From positions 186,001 to 250,000 of the forward strand of contig DASREM010000013.1 in the NCBI GenBank assembly GCA_035652095.1: a stretch of 64,000 nt of DNA. The letters run 5' to 3'. The position numbers and the translations under genes are program-made. Below the pieces are notes generated by a model. That model saw only the letters and a program-made list of their open reading frames with translations, made no database searches and had not been told where the DNA came from. Position 1 is the first letter of the stretch. Each line of letters starts with the position of its first letter. Source of the DNA: DASREM01 sp035652095 (GTDB lineage Bacteria; Acidobacteriota; Terriglobia; Terriglobales; Acidobacteriaceae). This document shows, one piece after another, positions 24,199 to 32,899 of this stretch.

Positions 24199-24444
24199 AT
24201 GGCGGCAAAAAGAGCGAGTCACCTAGTGCGTTGTCTTCGTGCTCTGGCACGAGACGCTAAAGCTAGTCCAAAGGTGAGGCTAAAAGCATGTGAACTGCTG
24301 GTCGAGGTCGATCCGACTGTGCGAGAAAACTCCGGTCCCCAGTCTCCCAAGCTGGTGAGCTTCGGCAGTTTGGAGCCCTTGATGGCGAAAATGGTGGGAT
24401 GCGATCTACCCGAGAAATTGCCAGACACGCACTCCGCGAGCTAA
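24199..24444 (+). CDS. Small hypothetical protein
   Basis: 81 residues from ATG at 24199 directly behind GGAGGGCG. The first 60 residues (SHLVRCLRALARDAKASPKV, then RLKACELLVEVDP) look helical, like a short helix bundle. The C-terminus (PDTHSAS) runs into the first copy of the 94-bp tandem repeat, so it may have been altered by insertion of that repeat. There is no recognised family. The ribosome site is the best support. Confidence 0.5.
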   Translation: MAAKRASHLVRCLRALARDAKASPKVRLKACELLVEVDPTVRENSGPQSPKLVSFGSLEPLMAKMVGCDLPEKLPDTHSAS

Positions 24445-24610
24445 AGCATCCTTTTCGGGCGACAGGGGTGAGCCGGGGAAGTCCTGGCGGCTACCACCCT
24501 TTCGGGTGGTTCGCCAAGACACGCACTCCGCGAGCTAAAGCATCCTTTTCGGGCGACAGGGGTGAGCCGGGGAGTCCTGGCGGCTACCACCCTTTCGGGT
24601 GGTTCGCCAA
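24424..24610. repeat. Two tandem copies of a 94-bp structured repeat
   Basis: Copies at 24424-24517 (94 bp) and 24518-24610 (93 bp) are identical except for one missing A. Each ends in a strong nested hairpin: GGCG and CGCC outer arms, with ACCACCC-TTTC-GGGTGGT inside. The 5' part is G-rich (GGGCGACAGGGGTGAGCCGG). The near-identity points to recent duplication, and the folding suggests a structured RNA or a REP-like mobile palindrome. Confidence 0.85.
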
Positions 24611-24614
24611 GCAG

Positions 24615-24647
24615 GGATCGTGAGTGAAATGGCGATTTTGCAACAAC
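24615..24647. repeat. Left arm of a long-range inverted repeat
   Basis: The core GTGAGTGAAATGGCGATTTT (24620-24639) is perfectly inverted at 26649-26668, with further matches on both sides. It begins four bases after the 94-bp tandem repeat. A related direct word (ATGGCGATTTCGCACAACTA) recurs at 25375-25394 by the next gene's stop. Confidence 0.75.
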
Positions 24648-25234
24648 TATTTACGAGAGTGCTTTCGAGGAGGCTTGCCCAGAGGGGTTTTTCCACCACC
24701 CAAGTACCACACAGAGGCTTCCTTGTGCGCTATCGCCAGCACGGGGTCTTTCTTCCAATCAGAAAAAAACTCTCTGATGTCCTTCTGCTCAAAGAGATGT
24801 TCCAGTGTAGCCGTGACGATGCATGTGCGAAGGCTCCCATCCCCCTCTGCATAAAGTCGGCCCAACCAAGTCTTTAGTTCTTTCACGACTTCTCTCGGTA
24901 CTGACGAATCTCTCCAAAGACTGGCAAAGACGTTCACCAGAGTCGTACCAGCAGAATATCTGGAGTCCGCCCACTCGCTCTTCGGGTCTTCTTTCAGGCA
25001 GCGCCCGTAATAGTGCGTCGCAAAGCCCTTGTATTCGTTCGGCGTGAGTGGCGGCTCGATGCGAAAACGAGCATCGTGAATAAGCGCACTGGTGAAACCC
25101 AGAACTTCAATATCGTCGCTTTTGAACCACTGGCGAACATCGCTAAGGGAAACAGTGTCAGTTTTCGGCGTCCACTCCGCATTGTCGGGTGCTATCCACA
25201 GTCTGTCGATTATCTCTTGAAGTGTGTCAGTCAT
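24647..25234 (-). CDS. Hypothetical cargo protein
   Basis: 195 residues, soluble, with about 12 predicted helices by eye (LQEIIDRLW, VREVVKELKTWLGRLYAEG-like stretches) and no membrane or signal segment. Sequence such as WADSRYSAGTTLVNVFASLW and LRTCIVTATLEHLFEQKDIR suggests a HEAT/ARM-like helical protein. Family unknown. It lies in a lower-GC cargo segment of the element enclosed by inverted repeats, and a TAGAAT -10-like box is at 25256-25261 (minus). Its stop codon lies within the repeat arm at 24615-24647. A defence or immunity role is possible only by location. Confidence 0.65.
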   Translation of the reverse strand: MTDTLQEIIDRLWIAPDNAEWTPKTDTVSLSDVRQWFKSDDIEVLGFTSALIHDARFRIEPPLTPNEYKGFATHYYGRCLKEDPKSEWADSRYSAGTTLVNVFASLWRDSSVPREVVKELKTWLGRLYAEGDGSLRTCIVTATLEHLFEQKDIREFFSDWKKDPVLAIAHKEASVWYLGGGKTPLGKPPRKHSRK

Positions 25235-25391
25235 AAGCAGACGATGCTGCGTCCGATTCTACAGCCCACGATTCCGCTCTGAAATATCGTGCGTCTGCGA
25301 CGCATGACTGACGTAATCAGACGATACCGCAAGCATTCGCCCCGTCTTCGCCTTTTTCACTGCATCGCTTGTCTATGGCGATTTCGCACAA

Positions 25392-25607
25392 CTATCGGAT
25401 TTTCCAGAGCTGATACTGACGCAGAATCGTGACCAGTCCCATTATTGCGAACAAGAATGGAATAGCGGCCAAAAGCCAAGCAAGAGGGTGCCGCAAAACA
25501 TCGGTCAGTTCCACCACTCCGTAGACCCCACCGATGAAAAATCCAACCCCGACACCCGTCATCACAAAATTGAATTTAGTGTCGTACTTCTTCCAGATGA
25601 GCCGCAT
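25392..25607 (-). CDS. Small membrane protein in the element cargo
   Basis: 71 residues with two hydrophobic segments (VMTGVGVGFFIGGVYGVVEL and WLLAAIPFLFAIMGLVTILR) and short charged ends. A TATAAT box (25617-25622, minus) lies only about ten bases upstream of the ATG, so the transcript may be nearly leaderless, as there is no ribosome site. The stop sits in a repeat word shared with the stop of the preceding cargo gene. The function is unknown. Confidence 0.6.
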   Translation of the reverse strand: MRLIWKKYDTKFNFVMTGVGVGFFIGGVYGVVELTDVLRHPLAWLLAAIPFLFAIMGLVTILRQYQLWKIR

Positions 25608-25680
25608 TAACGCGCAATTATAGAGCAGCTAACGATAACTCTTGAAATCAGGCCATAGCGCTATCGTCTGTTCTCAGAAA

Positions 25681-26544
25681 CTATGGATTGGGCGAAGCAG
25701 CGGAAGGCGTCCAGAGGAAGCCGTGTGCATTTGAATTTGCATCCAGAAAGTAGCCCACAACTTCTCCAGCAGCATTAATACCCTCAGCAACCGTATAAAT
25801 TGACCCTGGGAACTGCAGGTTTGTGAGGTTCTGATTTTGAAACACGAAGCCGGCGGTGACACCTGATGACGGCGTGTAGTATCCCACCACCGCACTTCCG
25901 GCAGGGTTGATGCCCACTAAGAACCCGTCCTGCGCGTTAGGTATGGTGAATTGCCTATAATTCGCTTGGTTGAAGAGAAAGAAGTTAGTGGTTCTCGCAA
26001 TACTTGCCACGTTCCCCGCGACAGTGTTCAAATCGCTCACTCCGGCGGGGAACACCGAAGTTGTACCCGGCGGAGAGACCCGCCGGTATGAGGAGCCTAT
26101 CAACTCAAAGCCGAGATTTTTACCTCTATAGACCACGCTCCCGACGATTGTGCCTTCGTTGTTGATTGCAAGGGGGAACGTTTGGCTTGCATGAGGGTAA
26201 CTGACGATCGAGAACGTTTGTGTCCCGGCATCGTACAAGAATCCCGCACCGACACTACGATCGGAACCTACTACGAGGTTTTGATCGTTGATTCCCGTGA
26301 AGGCCGTGTATGTCCCACCGGGATACACAATGCTAGTGTACGCTCCACCGCTCAGTAGATACCCGTATACATTGCCGCTTGCATCCCCGTAGCCACCTAC
26401 GATGTCTCCTTTTGAATTGATGCTACTTGACACGGTGAAGGACGCCCCCGGCACATCAATCTGCGTATACGTCCCTTGCGCCATCAGCGGCACGGTTGCG
26501 ATCAGAAGCAGCAGAGAGCAGAGTGTGATTCGCAGCGCATTCAT
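25681..26544 (-). CDS. Secreted HAF-repeat-type beta protein
   Basis: About 287 residues from ATG at 26544 with a signal peptide (MNALRITLCSLLLLIATVPL then MAQ). At least six repeats of the form INSKGDIVGGYGD / INAAGEVVGYFLD / GFLWT match the extracellular HAF-repeat pattern, which predicts a beta-propeller or solenoid. The role is unknown. Such proteins are frequent in Acidobacteriota. Here it is cargo of an integrative element, with its 5' region reaching the right arm of the long-range inverted repeat. Confidence 0.75.
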   Translation of the reverse strand: MNALRITLCSLLLLIATVPLMAQGTYTQIDVPGASFTVSSSINSKGDIVGGYGDASGNVYGYLLSGGAYTSIVYPGGTYTAFTGINDQNLVVGSDRSVGAGFLYDAGTQTFSIVSYPHASQTFPLAINNEGTIVGSVVYRGKNLGFELIGSSYRRVSPPGTTSVFPAGVSDLNTVAGNVASIARTTNFFLFNQANYRQFTIPNAQDGFLVGINPAGSAVVGYYTPSSGVTAGFVFQNQNLTNLQFPGSIYTVAEGINAAGEVVGYFLDANSNAHGFLWTPSAASPNP

Positions 26545-26640
26545 ATCGACTCCAAGTGAGCGGCTGCAATTCTCCTCTCGCAGGCAGAAGTGGTCAAGAT
26601 GCAGCAATTTGCGCAGGAGCAAGTTGGTTTCAGCGGCTCA

Positions 26641-26673
26641 GTTGGCGAAAAATCGCCATTTCACTCACAATCC
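26641..26673. repeat. Right arm of the long-range inverted repeat, with internal hairpin
   Basis: AAAATCGCCATTTCACTCAC (26649-26668) is the complement of the arm at 24620-24639. This copy also contains a small perfect hairpin, GGCGA-AAAA-TCGCC (26644-26657). The left arm lacks the matching half of the hairpin. Confidence 0.75.
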
Positions 26674-26964
26674 GGTAATAGGGGCTGAAGGCTCTAGAGC
26701 AGGATCTGTAGACGGTCTCCTGCGAGACTGTTGTCGCTTTCGCTGCAGCCTCGATGTCAGAACCGATGTGAAGCTTGATTTCGATAACGACGCCCGTCCG
26801 CCATTTCCCGTTTCACGGACTATACGAGTGTGACCCATTCGTGACCAATAGATCAGAACAAGACGTCATCGAACCTTACGGAACAACCCAGGGTGAATGA
26901 GCGAAACAGAGCAAGTGATTGAACCAAAAGACTTGCCCGTCCGGATGGGGCGATGAGCAGACTC
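26674..26964. other. Right end of the element, no supported gene
   Basis: Between the inverted-repeat arm and the right attachment site I see no frame with a ribosome site or family-like sequence. This may be the internal junction of the circular form. Confidence 0.45.
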
Positions 26965-27006
26965 TTTTAAGTCCCGTGCGTCTGCCAGTTTCGCCACCCG
27001 GGCGGG
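26965..27006. repeat. Right attachment site copy (attR), displaced tRNA 5' half
   Basis: Identical over 42 bp to 18921-18962. Read leftward it is the first 39 bases of tRNA-Leu up to the anticodon loop, with sequence beyond 27006 that resembles a tRNA promoter region. The 3' half of the tRNA is missing, so this is a truncated tRNA remnant, probably the original 5' half and promoter of the host gene. Confidence 0.88.
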
Positions 27007-27355
27007 GACACTTGAAAACAATATACCAGTCGATCGAACTTGCCTTTGCTCAGCTTGCGTGAACGCCCTGATTGTCACCCTTGGTTCTTCTGATCCCGAG
27101 AAACTCACGGTGCAGACTCCCTGCCGTTCTGGATGAGTTTAAGTGGTACTGGCGCGAGTTGTGGCAATGACTTCTCTGAACTCCTGATTGCGGCGAATGG
27201 GCACGTGTTCGGAGAGGCCGCTACGCCTTCGCAGCCATACTGGATCTTTATGGATCGCATTCTCTCCCGCCCTGATCCAATACGCGTGAAAGATCCTGAA
27301 TGAAGATGCGCGAGCGATCGGCGACTTGATAGACACGCGCTCTGTTGGAGCAGTC

Positions 27356-27838
27356 ATGAACGTACTCACGGTCAATCTTTTTTTCAGCACCCTGGTTTTC
27401 TGGATTGCGGCGAAGCTGTACCTGGTTCCGAAACTGGCGGCCTTGCGGACTCGATCGGTTCTGCTCCCCATCTTCCTGTTGCATTCCTTGCGGCACCTGG
27501 GACTGATGTTCCTGGCTCCCGGAGCGATCTATGGCGGGTTACCGCCGCAGTTTGCCTATCCTGCTGCGTATGGCGATTTGCTGGCGGCGGTGCTGGCGCT
27601 GTGCGCGCTGTGGGCGGTAGCGGCAAATTCGAGGAGCGCGCGTCTGCTCACCTGGATTTTTAGCGTGGAAGGAACACTCGACCTCGCCACTGCGATTACA
27701 TTGGCGCAAATCTACAAAGCCGCGAATTTTATGGGGCCGGCGTACTGGATCCCGGCATTCTGGGTTCCCGCGTTGTTAGTGACCCACTACATCACCTTCG
27801 CGGTACTCATCAAGCATTGGAGGAGTACGCCTGAGTAG
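27356..27838 (+). CDS. Integral membrane protein of unknown function
   Basis: 160 residues from ATG at 27356 behind GGAG (an earlier in-frame start at 27326 lacks one). Five hydrophobic segments with few charges are visible, for instance VNLFFSTLVFWIAAKLYLV and WVPALLVTHYITFAVLIKHW. No catalytic motif is visible. It is the first chromosomal gene beyond the integrative element and has no operon partner. It is similar in style to small acidobacterial membrane proteins of unknown role. Confidence 0.75.
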   Translation: MNVLTVNLFFSTLVFWIAAKLYLVPKLAALRTRSVLLPIFLLHSLRHLGLMFLAPGAIYGGLPPQFAYPAAYGDLLAAVLALCALWAVAANSRSARLLTWIFSVEGTLDLATAITLAQIYKAANFMGPAYWIPAFWVPALLVTHYITFAVLIKHWRSTPE

Positions 27839-28317
27839 AAGCGGCATATCGGTAGGCGAATTCCTTCGCGCAATGCTGATTTCAGAAATGATGCGACTCA
27901 ACTGTGACACTGCAAGGCTGATGCGCAGAGCGCGCGACGAAACACCACAGGGCATGGATCACTCGATATAACGCCCGCCTGACAATGGTTCCGCTAGACA
28001 CGTGCTGTTGATGAGTGTCAGGCTTTGCGCGTCCATCCCGCGCCCAATCCTGAGCTGATCGAAACAAGACAACGCAATCCAGTTTAAGTGCGTGCTGCTG
28101 CTTACCAGAATCCATACCAAGACTTGCAGCACTCCATTTTTCAATATCACTTTGTGAATAACAGCGCGGCAAGTTCATGCAGCACGCGCAAATGTGAACG
28201 CGGGTGCTGTGGTACGTGACGTGCATTTAGCAATGTGCGCTCGGGACGTCTCTGAGTGTGATTGTTAGCACAAGTCATCCTGCCTCTCGGGATCTTCAAC
28301 TTGCTTAGGAGATAGCG
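27839..28317. other. Intergenic region ahead of the TonB-receptor gene
   Basis: 479 bases with no supported gene. The only clear signal is the AGGAGATAGCG ribosome site at the right edge. Short frames here have no coding character. Confidence 0.5.
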
Positions 28318-31300
28318 ATGGAACATGCATTTCGAAACAATGTGACCCGCTCCTTGCTTGTGGCCCTTTTGTTGAGTTTGTTTCTCGGCACAATGTGGGC
28401 ACAAGGAGGAGTGGGCGAACTGACCGGTCAGGTCACAGATCCATCCGGCGCCGTGGTTGCCAATGCGCCGGTCACCCTGACCAACACCGCAACCGGCGAC
28501 AAGCGTTCGACAGTCACGACCGCAGCCGGAGTCTACCGATTCTCGGCGCTGCCAGTCGTGGGCAGCTACACCCTGGAAACCTCGCCGAAAGGATTCAAGA
28601 CGGTACAAGTGACCGATGTAGTGGTCAGCGTGGGCACGGTAACCAGCCGCGACATCAAGCTGGAACTCGGCGCCTCAAGCGAACAAGTCACGGTCGAAGC
28701 CGGCCAGCAGCTGGTGCAGACCGAAGAGGCCGCGGTTTCGCAATTGGTGGATCGCCGCGTGTGGGAGCAGATGCCTCTGGAAGCGCGGAACGCCAATGAC
28801 TTTGTGAACCTCGTTGCCGGTGCAGTACCGGAACAGATCGCGGGCGGAACCTTCCGTGGCGCGGCAGTGAATGGTACGCGCACCGGAACCGGCAACTTCA
28901 TGGTGGAAGGCGTGGACAACAACGAGCAGGGCCAGGGCGGCGTCTCGCTCTGCGGCACTGCCTGCGGACAGGGCGGATCGAACACCTCGATCTCTCCGGA
29001 CGCAATTCAGGAGTACCGCGTTATCACCCACGACTTCAATGCCGAGTACGGCAAGGCTGGCGGGTTTGTCACCGACACCGTGCTCAAGGGCGGCACCAAC
29101 AGCTTTCATGGATCTTTGTTTGAATACAACCGTATTCAAGCGCTGACCGCGAATGACTGGTTCTCAAACAATGCCGGAGTGCAGGACCACTTAGTCCGGA
29201 ACCAGTTCGGCGGTTCGATCGGCGGACCGATCATCAAGGACAAGACCTTCTTCTACGGAACCTTCGAAGGTCATCGCCTGCGTCAGTCAACTCCGTTCAC
29301 CGCGACTTCAATCACCCAGCAGTTCTATGACTTCGTGAACAGTGGAGCGTTTGCAGCATTCGCCCAGTCCAATATCTGCGGCGGACCTTGCACTGTGCCC
29401 ACCGCTGCGGGATCTATCTTCAACCAACTCCATCAGAAATGGCCACAGGCTGTACCGCTGGCCAACTCGAGCATTAACTGTGCCACAGATACGACTGGTG
29501 CTTGCATCGGTCAAGGACCGTACTCCGCTGGAGTGGCGTATCCAGTTCCTATTTACGACTCGGTTACCCAGTCTGCCGTCACTCCTATCAACCAGTACCG
29601 TTTCAGCATCAAGGGTGATCACAAGATCGGGAACAACGACCAGATCAACGGCGTTTACCTGTTCGAAGACACTAAATTCCACTGCAACTTCTGCGGCAGC
29701 GACACCACCTTCGGAGTTCCGGAAGACAATCCGAACCGCGCGCAGACCGCCGGAATCACCTGGACGCACACGTTCTCGCCGAATGTTCTGAACCAGGCGA
29801 AGATGGGATACGTGCGTCGCCTTGCCAACTTCACAGCTCCCGGCAGCGAAGGCATCCCGGAGCTGCTTTCCGGCTTCGATGCGCTGTTCCTGAACGTGGC
29901 GTTCGGCGCATCCACGTCGCTTCCGCAGTTCTTCACCGAGAACCAGTTCCAATGGAAGGATGATCTCTCCGTCACGCGTGGCAAGCACAGCCTGAAGTTC
30001 GGTGGCGAGTATCGTCGCACCCGGAACGGTTCGAGCTTCCAGGCCGATCGCAACGGCAACTTCGGATACTGGACGGCAGAAGACCTGGTCACGGACGGAT
30101 TGTTCACAGACAACCTGGACAATTTTGTCGGTGGCTATCAATACGGCGGGTGGTACTACGCCGGAGCAGCCGTGAACCCGACCAACGGCCAGTTGCCCGA
30201 GTTCTATCGCGGCTACCGTGCCAATGAATTCGCGTTCTATGGCCAGGATGACTGGCGCGTCAATTCGCGCTTGACCTTAAACCTGGGATTGCGTTGGGAC
30301 TACTTTGGCCCTCCGCATAATTTCCGGAACAACATCGACTCCAACTACTACTTTGGAGACCCGATCATCCCGATCGCAACCTGCACCGATCCAACAACGG
30401 GAGCCACCGGTGTGCGTTGCCAGACCCTGAATCCATTCTTCCCCGGCGGCAGCCCGTTCTATGCCTTTGAAGCGACGGCCCGTCCGGAAGTCCGGAACAG
30501 CGATATCTGGCACAAGGACACCAACAACTTCGCGCCTCGGATCGGCTTCGCATGGGACACTTTCGGCAATCAGAAGTGGGTTGTGCGCGGCGGCTTCGGA
30601 ATCTTCTATGACCGCTTGTACAACAACGTGTTTGAAAACATCCGCTTTAACGCGCCTTTTTATGCGGATGAGAACACCGGCGTTGCCTTCGGTCAGGCCG
30701 CCATTGGGCCGCTGAAGACGCCGGGCTTGCTGACCGTCCCTTTCACCAGCAACGCGCAATTCATCAACCCAACGTTGTTCCCGGGTGGACTGCCGTTGCC
30801 CATTCCGCGCCACATCGATCAGAACCTGGTGTCGGCGTACTACGAGCAATTCAGCTTCGGAGTCCAGCATGAGTTGAGCAAAGACTTCGCTCTTGAAGCC
30901 AACTACATCGGAACCCTGGGGCGCAAGCTGATCGGCATTCTCAACCGCAACACTTACGACGGATTCAGAGCGAGCTCCGGACTTCCGGTTCGCCCGAACC
31001 CGCTGTTCAACAGCGACAATGCTCGCGGCAACTACTACGGCTCGAACTACAACGCTCTGGCCCTGACTCTGCGCAAGCGTTTCTCGGCGGGCTTGTCGTT
31101 CAACGCCAGCTACACCTACTCCAAGGCCTTGGACGAACTCAGCGACGTGTTCCGTTCGAGGACCGGCCAGATTTCTGCCACCGATGTGCAGAACATCCGG
31201 TATGACTACGGCCCGGCCGACTTCGATGTGCGTCACCGCGTCGTGGTCAGTTACAACTACGATGTGCCGCTGTTCAAGTCCAGCCGCTGGTTGGGTGGAT

Positions 31301-31785
31301 GGTCGCTCAACGGCATCTTCTCGTGGAACACCGGCGCGCCCATCGGTCTGTTCGACAGCGGCGCCGATCCGAACAAGGACGGGGTCCGCACCGACCGGCC
31401 GCAGTTTGTCGGCACCGACGTGCTGAACTCGATTGTCGGCAACGAGCAGGTCGTGGGTGGAACCAACGCTTACGTCTATCTCAATCCGGCGCAGTTCGGG
31501 ACCGTTCCCGTACCCGCGGGAGGCTGGGCGAACTCGAACCTCGGCCGCAACTCGATTCCGGGGCCCATGTTCACCAATTGGGACTTCGGCATCAGCAAGG
31601 CGTTCAAGATCACGGAAGGCACGAAGATCCGCTTCGATGCCAACTTCTTTGATTTCCTGAACCATCCGAACTTCCAGAATCCGCAGGGTAACTTCTCGGA
31701 TCCGGCGTTCGGCCAGTCACAGTTGACCTATGGAGACACCGGCGGTCATCGTGTGACCCAGCTTGCGTTGCGGTTCGACTTCTAG
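28318..31785 (+). CDS. Oar-type TonB-dependent receptor with carboxypeptidase-regulatory domain
   Basis: This 1155-residue outer-membrane protein has a signal peptide (residues 1-29). Residues 33-115 form a carboxypeptidase-regulatory-like domain (GQVTDPSGAVVANAPVTLTN). A plug region follows (LEARNANDFVNLVAGAVPEQ; QEYRVITHDFNAEYGKAGGF), then a large beta-barrel ending in LRFDF with a terminal Phe, as expected for BAM insertion. Such Oar-like receptors are abundant in Acidobacteriota and are thought to import oligosaccharides or peptides. It is preceded by a strong ribosome site and followed by a clear terminator, so it is monocistronic. Confidence 0.92.
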   Translation: MEHAFRNNVTRSLLVALLLSLFLGTMWAQGGVGELTGQVTDPSGAVVANAPVTLTNTATGDKRSTVTTAAGVYRFSALPVVGSYTLETSPKGFKTVQVTDVVVSVGTVTSRDIKLELGASSEQVTVEAGQQLVQTEEAAVSQLVDRRVWEQMPLEARNANDFVNLVAGAVPEQIAGGTFRGAAVNGTRTGTGNFMVEGVDNNEQGQGGVSLCGTACGQGGSNTSISPDAIQEYRVITHDFNAEYGKAGGFVTDTVLKGGTNSFHGSLFEYNRIQALTANDWFSNNAGVQDHLVRNQFGGSIGGPIIKDKTFFYGTFEGHRLRQSTPFTATSITQQFYDFVNSGAFAAFAQSNICGGPCTVPTAAGSIFNQLHQKWPQAVPLANSSINCATDTTGACIGQGPYSAGVAYPVPIYDSVTQSAVTPINQYRFSIKGDHKIGNNDQINGVYLFEDTKFHCNFCGSDTTFGVPEDNPNRAQTAGITWTHTFSPNVLNQAKMGYVRRLANFTAPGSEGIPELLSGFDALFLNVAFGASTSLPQFFTENQFQWKDDLSVTRGKHSLKFGGEYRRTRNGSSFQADRNGNFGYWTAEDLVTDGLFTDNLDNFVGGYQYGGWYYAGAAVNPTNGQLPEFYRGYRANEFAFYGQDDWRVNSRLTLNLGLRWDYFGPPHNFRNNIDSNYYFGDPIIPIATCTDPTTGATGVRCQTLNPFFPGGSPFYAFEATARPEVRNSDIWHKDTNNFAPRIGFAWDTFGNQKWVVRGGFGIFYDRLYNNVFENIRFNAPFYADENTGVAFGQAAIGPLKTPGLLTVPFTSNAQFINPTLFPGGLPLPIPRHIDQNLVSAYYEQFSFGVQHELSKDFALEANYIGTLGRKLIGILNRNTYDGFRASSGLPVRPNPLFNSDNARGNYYGSNYNALALTLRKRFSAGLSFNASYTYSKALDELSDVFRSRTGQISATDVQNIRYDYGPADFDVRHRVVVSYNYDVPLFKSSRWLGGWSLNGIFSWNTGAPIGLFDSGADPNKDGVRTDRPQFVGTDVLNSIVGNEQVVGGTNAYVYLNPAQFGTVPVPAGGWANSNLGRNSIPGPMFTNWDFGISKAFKITEGTKIRFDANFFDFLNHPNFQNPQGNFSDPAFGQSQLTYGDTGGHRVTQLALRFDF

Positions 31786-31809
31786 TCCGATCGCGGTCGC
31801 GAAATACTT

Positions 31810-31839
31810 AGGCCAGCCCGAACAAGGCTGGCCTTTTTT
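31810..31839 (+). terminator. Rho-independent terminator of the TonB-receptor gene
   Basis: A perfect 8-bp stem, GGCCAGCC (31811-31818) with GGCTGGCC (31826-31833), a 7-base loop and six T lies 25 bases after the receptor stop. Confidence 0.93.
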
Positions 31840-31908
31840 ATTGGCGCGAGTTGTTTAGAAATAGAATTGCGCCGGCGCTTGTCCGGCGCAGAACTATGTC
31901 GAACGGGT

Positions 31909-32625
31909 TTAGTAGCCCATCGCTGCATTCGCAGCAGGAACGTCCTTCGAAGTCATGTCGAAGGTGAGCATGAATCCGTTGGTTCCCTTGAACTCGAATG
32001 CGTTCGGACCTTCGCGATAGGTTTCGAGCTCGTTCGGCATCATGATGAAGCCGTCATTGCGCGGCGTTCCCCAATATTTCACGTTCTTCAGCACCGCCGG
32101 TTCATCTGTCATGCCCTGAAAACGCTTCAGCTTGACCTCCGCCGTCTTCCCGCTATTCAGGGCTGCGTGCGCCGTGTCTTTGTCAAAGGTCCACGTGTCG
32201 ATGTTGCCCTCTGCGGTTTGAAACGACTTCCACTTGACCGGGAACACATGTCCGAGGATGTCGCCCAGGGCCTGCCGCTGTTCGGGCGTGGTTGCCTTGT
32301 CGAACGTCACCAGAGCCCAGTTCATCTGGCCTTGCGAAAAATCCGGCCCCAGATCGCCAGTAATCCAGAATTTGGCGCCCGCGAGGCTTGTCGAGCCGTA
32401 ATGACCTGAGTTGACTTTGTAAGCATTATTGAACTTGCAATAGTGTTCAGCCTGGCCATGGTCATGGTGCGCGGCCGGATGCGGATTGAAATAGCAGATG
32501 CAGAAGTGTGGGCAACTGCACGCCTCAATCGCGGTGGCGTTGATCGCCCACTCGGACGGCGGAGAAGTGTGACCTGCCGAAACTCCGAGCACGGCAAGGA
32601 TCGTCAGCAATACCAAATTGCGCAT
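31909..32625 (-). CDS. DUF1326-type secreted protein
   Basis: 238 residues from ATG at 32625 behind GGAGGGGA, with an N-terminal signal segment (MRNLVLLTILAVLGVSAG). The early motif ATAIEACSCPHFCICYF and the His-rich stretch HPAAHHDHGQAEH are typical of the DUF1326 family and could bind metal, perhaps copper, though no activity is established. The rest is beta-rich. It is divergent from the Crp-like gene at 32900. The convergent terminator of the TonB-receptor gene lies at its 3' side. Confidence 0.82.
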   Translation of the reverse strand: MRNLVLLTILAVLGVSAGHTSPPSEWAINATAIEACSCPHFCICYFNPHPAAHHDHGQAEHYCKFNNAYKVNSGHYGSTSLAGAKFWITGDLGPDFSQGQMNWALVTFDKATTPEQRQALGDILGHVFPVKWKSFQTAEGNIDTWTFDKDTAHAALNSGKTAEVKLKRFQGMTDEPAVLKNVKYWGTPRNDGFIMMPNELETYREGPNAFEFKGTNGFMLTFDMTSKDVPAANAAMGY

Positions 32626-32899
32626 CAGAGTCCCCTCCCTTAACGATTCGGGATTATCCGTCCAAAGAAGTCCTTTCGCAAACAGAAACGGACGGGGGTG
32701 GCTGGAAAAGCCGGGCGAGGACGGCATGCCCCGATTGAGCAGGGCATTGTCCCATGTCCCTGGGAGAGGCAGTTCATGGACCCAGGAACTTCAAATGCAA
32801 CGTGGTGAATGCCTTGAATGTTCGGCGGGAGACCGACATAGTTGCATCCGGAAGTCTAGTTTCGGTTTGCTCGTGTTGCGCGGCGAGTTGATCGAACGT

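Larger units (their letters stand above)
18921..27006. mobile_element. Integrative element of about 8.0 kb in tRNA-Leu(UAA)
   Basis: A 42-bp perfect direct repeat (18921-18962 and 26965-27006) bounds an integrase gene next to the tRNA, an excisionase-like gene, several small genes, an IS5-type insertion and lower-GC cargo. The spacing between repeats is 8,044 bases. The left part (18.99-21.8 kb) is a compact leftward operon. No conjugation, relaxase or phage structural genes are visible, so it is an integrative but probably not self-transmissible island, or a satellite element. Confidence 0.85.

Noticed and set aside
24424..24610. CRISPR array
   Set aside because: There are only two contiguous copies, no spacers and no cas genes anywhere in the window.
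18988..26964. The element as an intact prophage or conjugative element
   Set aside because: No capsid, tail, terminase, relaxase or type IV secretion genes can be seen.
26866..27108. 80-codon frame at the right attachment site (RVAKLADARDLK)
   Set aside because: This reads through tRNA-Leu remnant sequence. The peptide pattern is a typical false gene over tRNA DNA.
30277..31665. 462-codon frame opposite the TonB-receptor gene
   Set aside because: Shadow frame. The receptor on the other strand has signal peptide, domains and terminator.
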